Notes under the pieces: generated by a model
Database searches by the model: none
What the model was told of the DNA's origin: nothing
Seen by the model: the letters and a program-made list of their open reading frames with translations, nothing else
Assembly: GCA_002394665.1 (NCBI GenBank)
Contig: DGUL01000007.1
Coordinates: 62,001-126,000, forward strand
Source: Rickettsiales bacterium UBA4311
GTDB taxonomy: Bacteria; Pseudomonadota; Alphaproteobacteria; Rickettsiales; Deianiraeaceae
Direction of reading: 5' to 3'
DNA: 64,000 nucleotides
In this document: piece after piece, positions 1 to 9,529 of the stretch
Numbering within the stretch: the first letter of the stretch is position 1
How the letters are laid out: the number at the start of each line of letters is the position of its first letter
Position numbers and translations under genes: made by a program

Positions 1-1004
1 CAACTTTAAAACCCATAACCAAAACATTGGGTTTTATCCTGCCTTTATTTATTTCGCTTTCTGTTTATCAAAACCTTGTCATTAAAGGGTTAGATTTTAC
101 AACTATAGGATGTTTAATATGTCTTTGTAGCAGTTTACAAATTTTTTTTCTAAAAAATATAAAAATAATCTTCTGCAATATAATAACTTTTTTTTATGGA
201 TGCGCAATCATAGCAATTTCCAATCACCTCAATAATTATGATATTTACTTTGTGCTTATTGCTGTTTTGATTATCAGTATTGAAAACTTTTTTATGCCTA
301 AAATAACATTGAAATACAGAATGAAAAACTTTAAAGACATCTTCCTGTCTAATAAAAGTGATAAAGCAATATTTTTGCTCTATATGTTTTGTTTATTTAC
401 GATTTACTTCGCATTTTATTTAAATATTTTCCTCGACAAACCTTACGATTTAATAACAAAATTTTCAATTTTAAGCATAAGTTGTTTTTTTGGAAAGATA
501 GCTTTTTTTATTTTAAACAAGAAATTAGACACATCACATTACAACAGAGCAGTCAATACCAAAGAAATTGCAAAAGCGTTGGTTTTTTTACTCTTTTTAC
601 TATCTTCAATAATAGCATTATTTACCACAAACTATAAAACTTTTCAATTTTCATCAACTCTAAATTTAATCTTTAAACTCGGGGCTTTTTTCTTTGTTTG
701 TTTTATGTTTTGCTTAATTTTTAAATCAATTAGCAAAATAAATGTGCCAACACAAGTAAACTTTTCAAATGTAGGAAAAAGAATTTTTATAATCTTTAAC
801 AGTGCGAAAATTTCTTATGAAATTCTTTGTTCAATCCTAAGTGATACTTTGTTTGCTTTAAAACAAGGGAACAATGCGTTTAATACAAACTCGTTTTTAT
901 CCAATTTAAACAATTTTTTTAAAAAAAATGTCATTCTATACTATTCGGTTTTTATAGTCATTTTGTGTATTGTTTTAATAATTGAGTGTGTCATTAGCAG
1001 ATAA
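1..1004 (+). CDS. C-terminal part of a polytopic membrane protein (5' end outside window)
   Basis: The reading frame is open back to the first base, so this is the 3' portion of a longer gene; the first possible start inside the window is a TTG at 27. The visible ~330 residues are strongly hydrophobic, with about eight predicted membrane spans separated by short Lys-rich loops. I could not identify it firmly. The pattern of long Phe/Ile/Leu spans resembles the late helices of NADH-quinone oxidoreductase/Mrp antiporter large subunits, which occur elsewhere in this window (mnhD-like at 44345), but no diagnostic loop motif is visible. Its end overlaps the TTG start proposed for mlaA by 23 bases, so the two are probably co-transcribed. 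Confidence 0.6.
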   Translation, partial: TLKPITKTLGFILPLFISLSVYQNLVIKGLDFTTIGCLICLCSSLQIFFLKNIKIIFCNIITFFYGCAIIAISNHLNNYDIYFVLIAVLIISIENFFMPKITLKYRMKNFKDIFLSNKSDKAIFLLYMFCLFTIYFAFYLNIFLDKPYDLITKFSILSISCFFGKIAFFILNKKLDTSHYNRAVNTKEIAKALVFLLFLLSSIIALFTTNYKTFQFSSTLNLIFKLGAFFFVCFMFCLIFKSISKINVPTQVNFSNVGKRIFIIFNSAKISYEILCSILSDTLFALKQGNNAFNTNSFLSNLNNFFKKNVILYYSVFIVILCIVLIIECVISR

Positions 1005-1965
1005 TAAAAAAAAGCATTCAAGTTTATTCATTTTGTTCTTTTGCGTTGTTTTCATTTTTGGAAATTTCACATTTGCTAAAATCACGTTCGCAGATGATGA
1101 TGACGATGAAGAATTTTTTTCTGCTCCACAAATAAAAAAAGAAGTAAAACTTTCAGATTACGACCCTTGGGAAGGGTTTAACAGAAAAATTTTTTCTTTC
1201 AATCTTATTGTTTATGATAACTTCCTTGTTCCGTTTTCAAACTGGTATAACGACAACATTCCTCTGGCAATAAGATTTACATTCAAGAATGTAATGCAAA
1301 ACTACGTTGTAAATACAAACGATATAATTCTGTCCGTGCTTGACTTTGATCTTGAAGCAATTGTTGTTTCTTTCTGGCGATGGACTATAAACTCAATATT
1401 TGGTGTTTTCGGTGGCGACGATGTCGCTTATGACGCAGGGTTGATGTCGTACAACAAAAGCATAGGTGATGTTCTTTATTTTTATCATATTCCGCGAGGT
1501 CCTTACCTAATGCTACCATTGCTTGGGCCAAGCAATTTACGCGATGGTCTTGGTTTAACCTTATTCACAATTACAACGAGCTCATTTTGTTGGTCTTATA
1601 TCTTTCAGGCAAAAAAATACCCCCATTTATTATCTTATCTCAATGTTTCAAGCTTCTGGCACTTTCCATTTAGCACAAAAGACGATCTGATTTGGATATC
1701 ATTTTTTCATTCCGTCGGTTATTACATGCATATCGCAAGCACAAAAGGAAAAGTAATAAACTTTTTAAGCACATCAGCAATAGATAGATATGTAAGTTTT
1801 AGAACCGCTTACTTTCAAACACTTGATAAGGAAGAAAAAAATTATATGGATGCAAGAATGAATGGCAAGACGACAAGAAAAAATGTCTGTGATTATGACG
1901 CGATGATTGAAGTTCCAGATGAATGCAACGAAGATCCAAAAATTTACAAAACCACTTACTTGTAA
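982..1965 (+). CDS. mlaA: MlaA/VacJ outer-membrane phospholipid-trafficking protein
   Basis: MlaA is the outer-membrane part of the Mla system, which removes mislocalised phospholipids from the outer leaflet. The family's two signature blocks are clear: YDPWEGFNRKIFSFN (residues 60-74) and PRGPYLMLPLLGPSNLRDGL (171-190). An N-terminal hydrophobic signal (about 14-37) precedes an acidic stretch of Asp/Glu. No lipobox Cys follows the signal, so unlike the enterobacterial lipoprotein this copy would be a type I-secreted precursor. The TTG start at 982 overlaps the upstream gene; no ATG gives the full signal peptide. Other mla genes (B-F) are not in the window. Confidence 0.9.
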   Translation: MSVSLADNKKKHSSLFILFFCVVFIFGNFTFAKITFADDDDDEEFFSAPQIKKEVKLSDYDPWEGFNRKIFSFNLIVYDNFLVPFSNWYNDNIPLAIRFTFKNVMQNYVVNTNDIILSVLDFDLEAIVVSFWRWTINSIFGVFGGDDVAYDAGLMSYNKSIGDVLYFYHIPRGPYLMLPLLGPSNLRDGLGLTLFTITTSSFCWSYIFQAKKYPHLLSYLNVSSFWHFPFSTKDDLIWISFFHSVGYYMHIASTKGKVINFLSTSAIDRYVSFRTAYFQTLDKEEKNYMDARMNGKTTRKNVCDYDAMIEVPDECNEDPKIYKTTYL

Positions 1966-2003
1966 AGAAAATACCAACAAAATACCAGCCTTAACGCTTA
2001 CAT

Positions 2004-2486
2004 CTAAAAGGAATAAATATTGAAAATTTCAAAATCTTTCAAAATATCCTCTTCAATTTTTTCCATAACCTTCCTGTCGTTTTCTACGATATGGTCATAG
2101 CCAAGTAAATGTAAAGCTCCATGAACAAAAAGATGTTTCAATCTGTCTTGAAAGGTTTTGTTATATTCTTCCGCTTCTTGTTGAATTTTTTCAAAACAAA
2201 AAAACAAATCCCCTAAGAATAAAGTTTTATGATTTCTTCCATAAAAAACATTTTTATCATCACAATTTGCAAAAGATAGAACATTGGTGCTTTTATCAAT
2301 TCCACGATATTGCCGATTGAGTAAAGTAATAGTTTTTGCATCAGTAAAATTTACATTCAAAAAAACACTATCAGCAAAGGTCTTGGTTTTTTCAAAACAA
2401 GCAATAACTAATTTCCTAATTTCCCTTGATGATAAAGCATTTTTTTTCCAAAGTGGTGCCCTACTTCTATTTATTATAACTTCCAT
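2004..2486 (-). CDS. ybeY: Endoribonuclease YbeY (16S rRNA maturation)
   Basis: YbeY is a zinc-dependent single-strand endoribonuclease needed for 16S rRNA 3'-end maturation and 70S quality control. The metal-binding signature HGALHLLGYDH is intact (residues 122-132 counted from the ATG). The frame is open to a TTG at 2513, but the ATG at 2486 lies two bases after the stop of the virB2 gene and gives the usual family length (~160 aa), so I chose it. The gene is last in the minus-strand string virB8-virB9-virB2-ybeY, which is probably co-transcription by position rather than function. Confidence 0.9.
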   Translation of the reverse strand: MEVIINRSRAPLWKKNALSSREIRKLVIACFEKTKTFADSVFLNVNFTDAKTITLLNRQYRGIDKSTNVLSFANCDDKNVFYGRNHKTLFLGDLFFCFEKIQQEAEEYNKTFQDRLKHLFVHGALHLLGYDHIVENDRKVMEKIEEDILKDFEIFNIYSF

Positions 2487-2488
2487 AA

Positions 2489-2896
2489 CTATCGCAAATT
2501 TGGGCAAGAACAAGTAATAATTTCATCTGGTGTATATTTTACAGAAGGATCGAAACCATCGCCAGAAATTCCCTGAATATAGTCAGGTAAAAGAAATAAA
2601 GCAAATGTCTTTGGAGCAAAAAAAATTCCCACACCTATCGCAACCGTCAAAACCTCTTGCCATTTGAATTGCCCTTGAATAAAAGACCAAGCAGAAAGCA
2701 TTATCATAAAACTCGCGAGTGCTCTCCCTATTCTTCCTTGTAAAAACATAATAATATCGCAAACGGTTTTTAGTGCAGGGTTTGCGTTATCCCCGCATTC
2801 AAGTGCAAAAGCAACGGAGCCAAAAACAACAAACACGCAAAAAGCACCAATAAAAACATCTTTTGATAAAAATTTAAACACTTTTTTTAAAACCAC
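2489..2896 (-). CDS. virB2: VirB2/TrbC-like type IV secretion pilin
   Basis: This 135-residue protein has an N-terminal signal (about 12-32), a short Cys-containing segment (ECGDNANPALKTVCDII), then two hydrophobic spans (about 57-72 and 82-103) separated by a short polar loop with a Gln-Gly-Gln-Phe-Lys-Trp stretch. This is the arrangement of VirB2/TrbC pilins, which form the extracellular filament of P-type T4SS. A hydrophilic C-terminal tail ending in Cys-Ser-Cys is unusual. It lies directly downstream of virB9 and virB8, which supports the call. Identification rests on topology plus neighbourhood, as VirB2 sequences diverge rapidly. Confidence 0.75.
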   Translation of the reverse strand: MVLKKVFKFLSKDVFIGAFCVFVVFGSVAFALECGDNANPALKTVCDIIMFLQGRIGRALASFMIMLSAWSFIQGQFKWQEVLTVAIGVGIFFAPKTFALFLLPDYIQGISGDGFDPSVKYTPDEIITCSCPNLR

Positions 2897-3010
2897 AACA
2901 AACCAATTTTACTAACTCAATTAAATTCAACGATTTTTAATTTTTAAATTTATTTTTTCCCTTTACTCAATTTTCATAACTTTTATTAACTCTTTTTAAT
3001 ATTCGCTTCA

Positions 3011-3874
3011 CTACTTCTTCTTGGTTAAATTTCTCGTTAGCCCTCGCATCGTTTCGTTAAAAACGCAAACTGTGTCCGTCCCGTGTCTCAAAGTAAATAT
3101 ACTTTCAACACTTTCAACGGCAAGATACTGATTTATAATTCTGAAATTAACCGTGCTCTCAAAGCCGTCGCTATCAACGGCAAAAATCGCTGGAATTATA
3201 CCATTCTTATCCCTAAATTCAAAATATGTAAATTGTCCATCATCAAACACTTTTATAGGCGTAATGGCATAATCTCCGGAAACCGTGTAATTAAAATTAA
3301 AGTTTTCGGCTTTTGATAAATCAGGCCCTTTTTGCACGACATATTGAATTATTGAATTATTCCCGCTACCACCACTTTGCTGAGAACCTTTTTTATCATC
3401 CATACCGGAAGGATAACGAAACTTTACGAAAAAAGTAATATCGTCATCAAAAGGTCCACTCGGCGTTCTCGCGTGTAGTTCAAAAAAATAGGTTCTTAAA
3501 TTCGTCATAACGGTCATTGTGGTATCAGCATCTTCGGAAATCGGAGTTAAAAACAAACGATTTTTTGTTGTTTTAATCGCCCAAGAATCTGGTTTTGGAA
3601 TATAAACAGTGTTAATTTTCTCTGTCGCAGCAAATTCAATATAGGTCGGGTTCATATAAAAACCCTCATAGTAATAAATTCCATTCGTATGATACAACCA
3701 AGATTTAAAACGACCTTCCGCTCCATACCTCTGCGGATATATTAAAGAAGCATTTGCAGAATTGAAAAATGGAAAAGCGACCAACAAAAAACACAGACAA
3801 GAAAAACGAAAAAACGGCATCAAACAGCCGATAAGAAAAGACAACAATTTTTTAAAATTAAAAACCACTGCCAT
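3011..3874 (-). CDS. virB9: VirB9/TrbG/CagX T4SS outer-membrane-complex protein
   Basis: VirB9 is a periplasmic, outer-membrane-associated ring component of the T4SS core complex with VirB7 and VirB10. The protein has a signal peptide, then an N-terminal beta-rich domain with the family pattern of short strands around KPDSWAIKTTKNRLFLTPI, and a C-terminal domain with DDGQFTYFEFRDKNGIIPAIF, a hallmark of VirB9 C-domains. The frame also allows an ATG at 3907 inside virB8; the ATG at 3874, just after the virB8 stop, gives a cleaner signal peptide and is preferred. About 114 bases of very AT-rich DNA separate it from virB2. Confidence 0.88.
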   Translation of the reverse strand: MAVVFNFKKLLSFLIGCLMPFFRFSCLCFLLVAFPFFNSANASLIYPQRYGAEGRFKSWLYHTNGIYYYEGFYMNPTYIEFAATEKINTVYIPKPDSWAIKTTKNRLFLTPISEDADTTMTVMTNLRTYFFELHARTPSGPFDDDITFFVKFRYPSGMDDKKGSQQSGGSGNNSIIQYVVQKGPDLSKAENFNFNYTVSGDYAITPIKVFDDGQFTYFEFRDKNGIIPAIFAVDSDGFESTVNFRIINQYLAVESVESIFTLRHGTDTVCVFNETMRGLTRNLTKKK

Positions 3875-3878
3875 AGCA

Positions 3879-4598
3879 TCAACTACTTTTCTGCAACTGA
3901 ATATCATTTACTTTAAATTCAATATTTGAATCACCATTTTGGTCTTTTCTTATAAAGAAAGTAAATAAAATCGTCGCAACAAAATCCTGTTTTTTATTAT
4001 GTTCGTCTGTAGTTTCCGTTGAAAATGAAACATTGGCTCCAATCGGCGTTTCATCACCGATAATGGAATTATAAAACTTGCTGAAAATGTCCCTTGTTTC
4101 GTAAAAAAACTCAATATTCTTAATAGTTGCGACTTTTTTTGTCCCATAAATAGCAAGTTGAACATCACCGGTATCGCCCTCTGGAACATAATCATTTGCC
4201 AAATATCTGTTATAAACCTCCAAACCAGATAAATTTTGAATTAAACTCATTTTTTTTTTTAACGATTGCATCGCATTTTCCTCGCTATTATGCGTTAAAG
4301 AAAAGAAATTTACGACGTATTTTGAAAGCATAAATCGCAAAATGCCTATTTTTTTATCCTCCTGACCAACTAATTTACTTACCTTTATTGAACTTTCATT
4401 GTCTTTGTGATTTACAAGAAGGATGTAAGTATTTTTATAATTCTTCGCTTTTCTCACTATTCCAATGGTTGAAACTGAAAAATATAAGCAAAACAACGAA
4501 ACGACTAGCAATAAAAAATACATCAAGCGTTCACAGGCCGGGCTTACGTAAATCGTATTATACCACCTTAATGCTTTTTTAAAAAAATCACCTTCCAT
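3879..4598 (-). CDS. virB8: VirB8 T4SS inner-membrane assembly factor
   Basis: VirB8 is a bitopic inner-membrane protein with a periplasmic NTF2-like domain that nucleates T4SS assembly. Here a short cytoplasmic N-terminus is followed by one membrane span (about residues 24-44) and a ~190-residue periplasmic domain containing the NTF2-like segment around NRYLANDYVPEGDTG and the C-terminal strand rich in FTFFIRKDQ. Length (239) fits the family. Stop and the virB9 start are within a few bases, so translation is likely coupled. It is first of the virB8-virB9-virB2-ybeY string. Confidence 0.85.
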   Translation of the reverse strand: MEGDFFKKALRWYNTIYVSPACERLMYFLLLVVSLFCLYFSVSTIGIVRKAKNYKNTYILLVNHKDNESSIKVSKLVGQEDKKIGILRFMLSKYVVNFFSLTHNSEENAMQSLKKKMSLIQNLSGLEVYNRYLANDYVPEGDTGDVQLAIYGTKKVATIKNIEFFYETRDIFSKFYNSIIGDETPIGANVSFSTETTDEHNKKQDFVATILFTFFIRKDQNGDSNIEFKVNDIQLQKSS

Positions 4599-4663
4599 TT
4601 TAAAAAAAACTAAATTTTTTTAGAAAAATATACTCAAATCAAAAATTAAAGTTCCCTTAAACT

Positions 4664-5656
4664 TTAAACATCTTGTTTAACCATTTTTTTAATCTCCCCA
4701 ACTATACACTTAATATCGTTCAATTTTTTTGGTTCATAGTATGTAAGCTTATCATTTTCAGTATTCAATTCCACGCAACTACCATTGTTAATTGCATAAT
4801 TGATAAAGTCTTTATACTTCTTTGTGTTATTTTTACACAAAAAGACATAAGACGGCTTTCCTTGCGACAAATATTCACTATGGTCGTTTATTGAATTACC
4901 AATCAAAACGTAATAAGAAGACCAATACATAAAGGCAACTTTTGGATTTTCATCGGGATTTTCCCTCTTATCATAAAAATAATAACTACAATCCAAGTTT
5001 TCTTTAATTAACTTTACAGCCAACTTATTGACATTTTTTTCTGAAAAAATCAATAAAGGCATTTTCATTAAATATGAAATTCTGCTTATTGTTTTTGCAA
5101 AAGCAATAACATCGTCTTGTAGAAAATCAAACATCAGTGATTTACCATTGATAAAGACACCTATAAACTCACCTTTTAAATAACTCTTTATTTTTTTAAA
5201 TCTATCCGTTTCCGCTAACGCGACTTTTTCGTCAAGCTCATTGCAAATTAAACCATTAACATCTATTTTTAATTTCTGTGGCCAAACCCTCTTGCTTGTT
5301 GCTTGCTTCAGCAGAATGTCGGTTTTTGCGAGCGGGCAATGTGTATTCCCAATCTGGACAATTCTTGCGTTTGGAAAAGCAAATTTTCGCAAATGTTTGG
5401 CATATCTTATCATTTTCTTACCACTTACAACGATGGCATCGCAATCCTCTACATCTTTAAAGTCGTCAATATGTTTTACTAAAAGCCAAACAGGTAAAAA
5501 TGTTAGCAAAAAGTTCGGCAGACGAATAAACATATTAAAATACACTTCTTTCTTATAGAGTTCTCCGCCACGAGCAAGCTCTTCTGCAATAATTGTTGCT
5601 TGTGCGTTATCAACTCTTGAATGCTTTAATTGTCCCAAAAGAACCAGAACTTTCAC
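4664..5656 (-). CDS. Mitochondrial-fission ELM1-type (DUF1022) protein
   Basis: The protein belongs by pattern to the ELM1/DUF1022 family, common in alphaproteobacteria and acquired by plant mitochondria, with a GT-B glycosyltransferase-like fold. Visible features are the N-terminal VLLGQLKHSRVDNAQA (family typically GxKxGxxNQA), the IVQIGNTHCPL segment in the middle, and the C-terminal VLIGNSINDHSEYLSQGKPSYV, a sugar-nucleotide-binding-like block (family typically TxDSxSMxSEAxxTGKPV). The biochemical activity in bacteria is not established. The start is GTG at 5656; no better ATG keeps the N-terminal motif. It is divergent from the OmpA-like gene with about 40 bases between. Confidence 0.75.
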   Translation of the reverse strand: MKVLVLLGQLKHSRVDNAQATIIAEELARGGELYKKEVYFNMFIRLPNFLLTFLPVWLLVKHIDDFKDVEDCDAIVVSGKKMIRYAKHLRKFAFPNARIVQIGNTHCPLAKTDILLKQATSKRVWPQKLKIDVNGLICNELDEKVALAETDRFKKIKSYLKGEFIGVFINGKSLMFDFLQDDVIAFAKTISRISYLMKMPLLIFSEKNVNKLAVKLIKENLDCSYYFYDKRENPDENPKVAFMYWSSYYVLIGNSINDHSEYLSQGKPSYVFLCKNNTKKYKDFINYAINNGSCVELNTENDKLTYYEPKKLNDIKCIVGEIKKMVKQDV

Positions 5657-5697
5657 AAAGACACAACAGCAGGTATTTTACAATTTATAATTTTCAA

Positions 5698-6750
5698 ATG
5701 ATTTATTTTAATGCACTTAATAAGTTCATGATGTCTAAAATTGCAAATAATGTTATTATTGTTATAATACCAGGCGTGAGGGCATTAAGCTTATTTGCAC
5801 TGATATTTTGTTCTTTTCAATCAATATGCTTTGGTGAAAATTATGCAAATTTTGCTTACCAAGTTGAGAAAAGTTTTCAAGGTCAACAAAACAACAATAC
5901 GAAACAGCAAATTGGTAAATTTGACGACGGAAGCACTTTTGATTTTTCAAAAACACTTGAAGCTAATTATTTAAACTTCGCAGAAAGTAGATATCAGCAA
6001 AACGATTTTATTGATGCATATTATTTCAAAACAAAAGCAATGAAAATAAAGAATTACAAAATCATCGCACCGGCAAATCCTTACTCTTTTGGTATTTTGC
6101 CGGATGACATAGAACAATTTATTATTGCACGAGAACAATTAAGAAATGCATCAATAAATTCAATCATAAATTCAAATGACGGGCTTGTTTTGGCGGATAG
6201 CTATATTGCTTTCGATTGCTGGCTTGAAGCTTTTGAGGAAGGCAATACAACCGAAAAAATGAATAGATGTAAAAATAGGTTTTTAGATAATATGAAAGCT
6301 TTAAGAATGTCGTTATTGATACAAGGATACAACTTGTTTGACATGACAACAAAAGAAAATTTGGCTTTAAATAACCGCAATTCTTCCTGTGAAAGTTGTG
6401 CTTTATACAACAAAGGGCTTTATTGCAATGCACTATATTTTGATAAAGACGAAATAAAATTGATGGACAAGATGAATGTTGTTATAAAACGTCTACAAAA
6501 AAAGATGACATATTTTAATAGTCCGACGATTACAATTATGTATTACCAAAATGCGTACGGATATACTAAAAAACTCGGACAACAAAGAGTTGAAGCCGTA
6601 AAAAACATTGTTTACAACAACCTCTCAAAAGACCTGCCTATAAAACCATTATTAAAAATTACGCCTATAACATTGCCAAAAAAACTCACCGGTGCAGACA
6701 AAAAAATATATCGTGATGTAATATCTGTTTGTGTTAGCGGAAATGAATAA
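5698..6750 (+). CDS. Secreted protein with degenerate OmpA-like C-terminal domain
   Basis: A signal peptide-like segment (PGVRALSLFALIFCSFQS) is followed by ~220 residues of helical, polar sequence and a C-terminal region that resembles the OmpA/Pal peptidoglycan-binding domain: ALYFDKDEIKLMDKMNVVIK then GQQRVEAVKNIVYNNL, matching the strand, helix and R-A-V helix of OmpA domains. The central GHTD motif of true OmpA domains is absent, so peptidoglycan binding is uncertain. The frame extends upstream to 5593 without a good start; ATGs at 5698, 5728 and 5731 are all possible. AsmA-like gene follows 56 bases downstream. Confidence 0.55.
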   Translation: MIYFNALNKFMMSKIANNVIIVIIPGVRALSLFALIFCSFQSICFGENYANFAYQVEKSFQGQQNNNTKQQIGKFDDGSTFDFSKTLEANYLNFAESRYQQNDFIDAYYFKTKAMKIKNYKIIAPANPYSFGILPDDIEQFIIAREQLRNASINSIINSNDGLVLADSYIAFDCWLEAFEEGNTTEKMNRCKNRFLDNMKALRMSLLIQGYNLFDMTTKENLALNNRNSSCESCALYNKGLYCNALYFDKDEIKLMDKMNVVIKRLQKKMTYFNSPTITIMYYQNAYGYTKKLGQQRVEAVKNIVYNNLSKDLPIKPLLKITPITLPKKLTGADKKIYRDVISVCVSGNE

Positions 6751-6806
6751 AGACAAATAGAAAAAACCCTGCTTGATTATTACTATTCAGCTTTTAAACT
6801 TCTTAT

Positions 6807-9515
6807 GTGAGAGTTGTTTTTTCAATACTATTTGGCTTTGCTATATTGATAGCCATATCTGTATTGATTAGCCTTGTCCCGATGAATTTCGTCGGCGATA
6901 GTGCAATAAAATACGCACAACAAGCAGGAATTGAGCTTTCTTCGCAGACAAATTGGAATTTGCGATTACTCGGTTTAAAAGCTAATACCGGAAAAATAAC
7001 ATATCGTTTTAATCTTGATGGCTACGAAATAAGTGGATACGGAGAAAATTTTACTTTTGGATTAACAAACCATAATATCAATTTTGATAATCTCATCGTA
7101 GATTTACTTATCGATAAAAAAGAGGAAATGACAGAATTTTTTGAAAAAATTATCAGTAAAATAAAAGACAAATATGTTTCTATATCTGCAACAAATTTAA
7201 CAATAAACATCTATGCAAAAAACGAAAATGATGAAAAAAACATAATTGAAGAGCTTTTATTTAATAACTTTGAAATTACAAAAACAAAAGAGAAAGCCTC
7301 TTATAGAGCCTCGGCAAGCACCGGCAAAGAAGAAAACATTGAGTTTTTATTAAAGCAAAACAATATTGGAAAAAAGAACTATGAAACTAACGGAAAATTG
7401 GAGGGCAAAAACATTGAATGCTTTTTATACAGCAATGAAAAAACAGAAGAATTTAATTGCAAAACTGGGAATTTTTTAAAATTATTAAATGAAGTTGGCT
7501 TTAACGTCAAGGACGATGATTTAAAGAAAATTTTAAAAAAAAGCATCAAAATTGTAGCAAATGCCACAAAAGACAAAAACAACGAAAGGACTACATTGAG
7601 TGGAAGTTTTGTATTAAATGGCTCTGTTGGGCAAATTTCAACCGATAAAGAAGGATCTATAAATCTAAAATTTAAAGATATAAATTTTGACGACGTTGTA
7701 AAAGATGAAGAAAACGAGGAGGAAGATGACGAAGAAGATAAAAAAACGACAAAAAAAGAAGAATGGCATAAACTCGCTATGTCAGGAGAAGAAAATAAGT
7801 TTATAGAAGGAGCAAAAAAAAAAGGCATTCAAGAAAATATAAACTTTGTCAGCAAAATTATAAAAACCTTTTACACAATATTCGACAGAAGTGATTTTAA
7901 AATAAAAACCGAAATAGACACAGCAACAATAAACTCTCAACAATTGAAAAATATTATAATTTCCACCTCAAAATCTAAAAATTCAAATATATCTTTTGCG
8001 GGAACACGAATCTATAATGCTAATGCCGTTGATTTAATTGAGATTAAAAATTTTGATGATGAAAACGATATTTTTACATTCGCCGGCACGGACATTAAAA
8101 ACTTATTTGCATTATTTAATTCGCCATTGATAAACAAGGAGCTCAATACAAATAGTTATATTATTAGTGGAAAATTAGCATTAAAAACCAACGGCTTTGA
8201 ATTTAAAAATGTAGAAATGACAATTGATGACGCGAAGATTGCGACAATAAACCTTTCAAAATACCACAATAGTTTAAACAAAATTGTTTCAACAAAGAAA
8301 AGTTTAGTCGTGCAAAATGTTAATATAAACGAAATTTTTGATTTAAAACCATTTTATAAAAAATATTATGATAAATTTGAACTTTTTCAGCAAAAAAACG
8401 AACAAGAACCAATCTTTTGGCAAAAGCTTTTTGAGAAGAGGAAGAAAAAAACCTCGCGTTTTAAGTATGAAAGTCGAATTATACTTGATAACGTTTTACT
8501 GGAGAATATTAAAATTGAAAACTTTTTATACGAACTCAATGATGGCGAAAAAAACACCGAATTAACTATAAGTGCACTATCACCTTTCCTGAAAGGAACT
8601 GCCGGTTTTAGTCTAAAAAATATAGATGAAAAAGAGACAATAAATGGAGATGTAAAAATTGATAAAATAGAGATGCAATATTTGAATGATTTAAATAATA
8701 GTTTAAAAACCGCAACCGGCAAAAACATTGAAGAAATATTTTTTGAAGACAAAGAATATAATATACCTTCTTTTCTCGGAATAAATGGCAATATAAATCT
8801 AAATATAAACTTTGCTGTTTTCTCGCAAAATAACACAATACAAAATCTTTCAAGCAATTTTACAATCAAAGACGGAACATTTGAAACCAACGATTTTACG
8901 GCAGAATATGGAAATGGAAAAATAAGTGGAAATGTCGTTCTTTTCTTGCGTGAACGTCCACAAATTAATGCTGGCATTGTTTTATCGGGAATAGATATAA
9001 AAAAAACAATCACCCCGTATATCGGAGGTCTATTATCCGTACAAATGGAAATTTCTTCAAGTAGTTTTAACCCTATTGATTTTATTAAAAGACTTAACGG
9101 AAAAGGAAAATTTGTAATCAACAATTTGAGTATACCGAATTTCAACATACAGGCAATTGGTATTGATAGCATAAAAAACGGAATAAATAAAACAACAAAT
9201 TACTTGCAATTGATAGAAAGAAGCAACCTTAAATTCCCACAAGCAGAAGGAAATTTTATAATGGAAAACGGCATCATTACTGCAAATATGATGGCATCAA
9301 CAGAACTTGTTTCTTGTAATGCAAATCTGGAATACATATTTACAACACAAATAATAAAAAAACTTTTTGGAATATTTGCCGTAGTTATTTCCAGAAATAA
9401 ATTCGAAAGTCCTATGCAAATTTACATACCTTATGCTTGCAATGAAACGATTTTAAACCCTTCTTGTATATTTGATCTGGATCAATTAAATAAAGTCATA
9501 AAATCGATAAATTGA
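6807..9515 (+). CDS. AsmA-family protein (large inner-membrane-anchored lipid-transfer-like protein)
   Basis: The 902-residue product starts with a single membrane anchor (about residues 3-25), then long beta-repetitive polar sequence, and near the C-terminus a block like the AsmA C-terminal domain (around DGTFETNDFTAEYGNGKISG, then RLNGKGKFVINNLSIPNF). AsmA-like proteins of this shape are thought to bridge the periplasm in lipid transport to the outer membrane. An acidic, low-complexity Asp/Glu/Lys insertion lies at about residues 297-317. The start is GTG at 6807, right before the anchor. The family assignment rests on architecture and C-terminal pattern, not on a diagnostic catalytic motif. 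Confidence 0.7.
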   Translation: MRVVFSILFGFAILIAISVLISLVPMNFVGDSAIKYAQQAGIELSSQTNWNLRLLGLKANTGKITYRFNLDGYEISGYGENFTFGLTNHNINFDNLIVDLLIDKKEEMTEFFEKIISKIKDKYVSISATNLTINIYAKNENDEKNIIEELLFNNFEITKTKEKASYRASASTGKEENIEFLLKQNNIGKKNYETNGKLEGKNIECFLYSNEKTEEFNCKTGNFLKLLNEVGFNVKDDDLKKILKKSIKIVANATKDKNNERTTLSGSFVLNGSVGQISTDKEGSINLKFKDINFDDVVKDEENEEEDDEEDKKTTKKEEWHKLAMSGEENKFIEGAKKKGIQENINFVSKIIKTFYTIFDRSDFKIKTEIDTATINSQQLKNIIISTSKSKNSNISFAGTRIYNANAVDLIEIKNFDDENDIFTFAGTDIKNLFALFNSPLINKELNTNSYIISGKLALKTNGFEFKNVEMTIDDAKIATINLSKYHNSLNKIVSTKKSLVVQNVNINEIFDLKPFYKKYYDKFELFQQKNEQEPIFWQKLFEKRKKKTSRFKYESRIILDNVLLENIKIENFLYELNDGEKNTELTISALSPFLKGTAGFSLKNIDEKETINGDVKIDKIEMQYLNDLNNSLKTATGKNIEEIFFEDKEYNIPSFLGINGNINLNINFAVFSQNNTIQNLSSNFTIKDGTFETNDFTAEYGNGKISGNVVLFLRERPQINAGIVLSGIDIKKTITPYIGGLLSVQMEISSSSFNPIDFIKRLNGKGKFVINNLSIPNFNIQAIGIDSIKNGINKTTNYLQLIERSNLKFPQAEGNFIMENGIITANMMASTELVSCNANLEYIFTTQIIKKLFGIFAVVISRNKFESPMQIYIPYACNETILNPSCIFDLDQLNKVIKSIN

Positions 9516-9529
9516 AAAAACCTGATAAA

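Noticed and set aside
8387..9172. 261-codon minus-strand frame inside the AsmA-like gene
   Set aside because: Composition is Ser/Phe/Ile-rich as expected for the complement of a Lys/Glu/Asn-rich coding strand; no domain and no good start.
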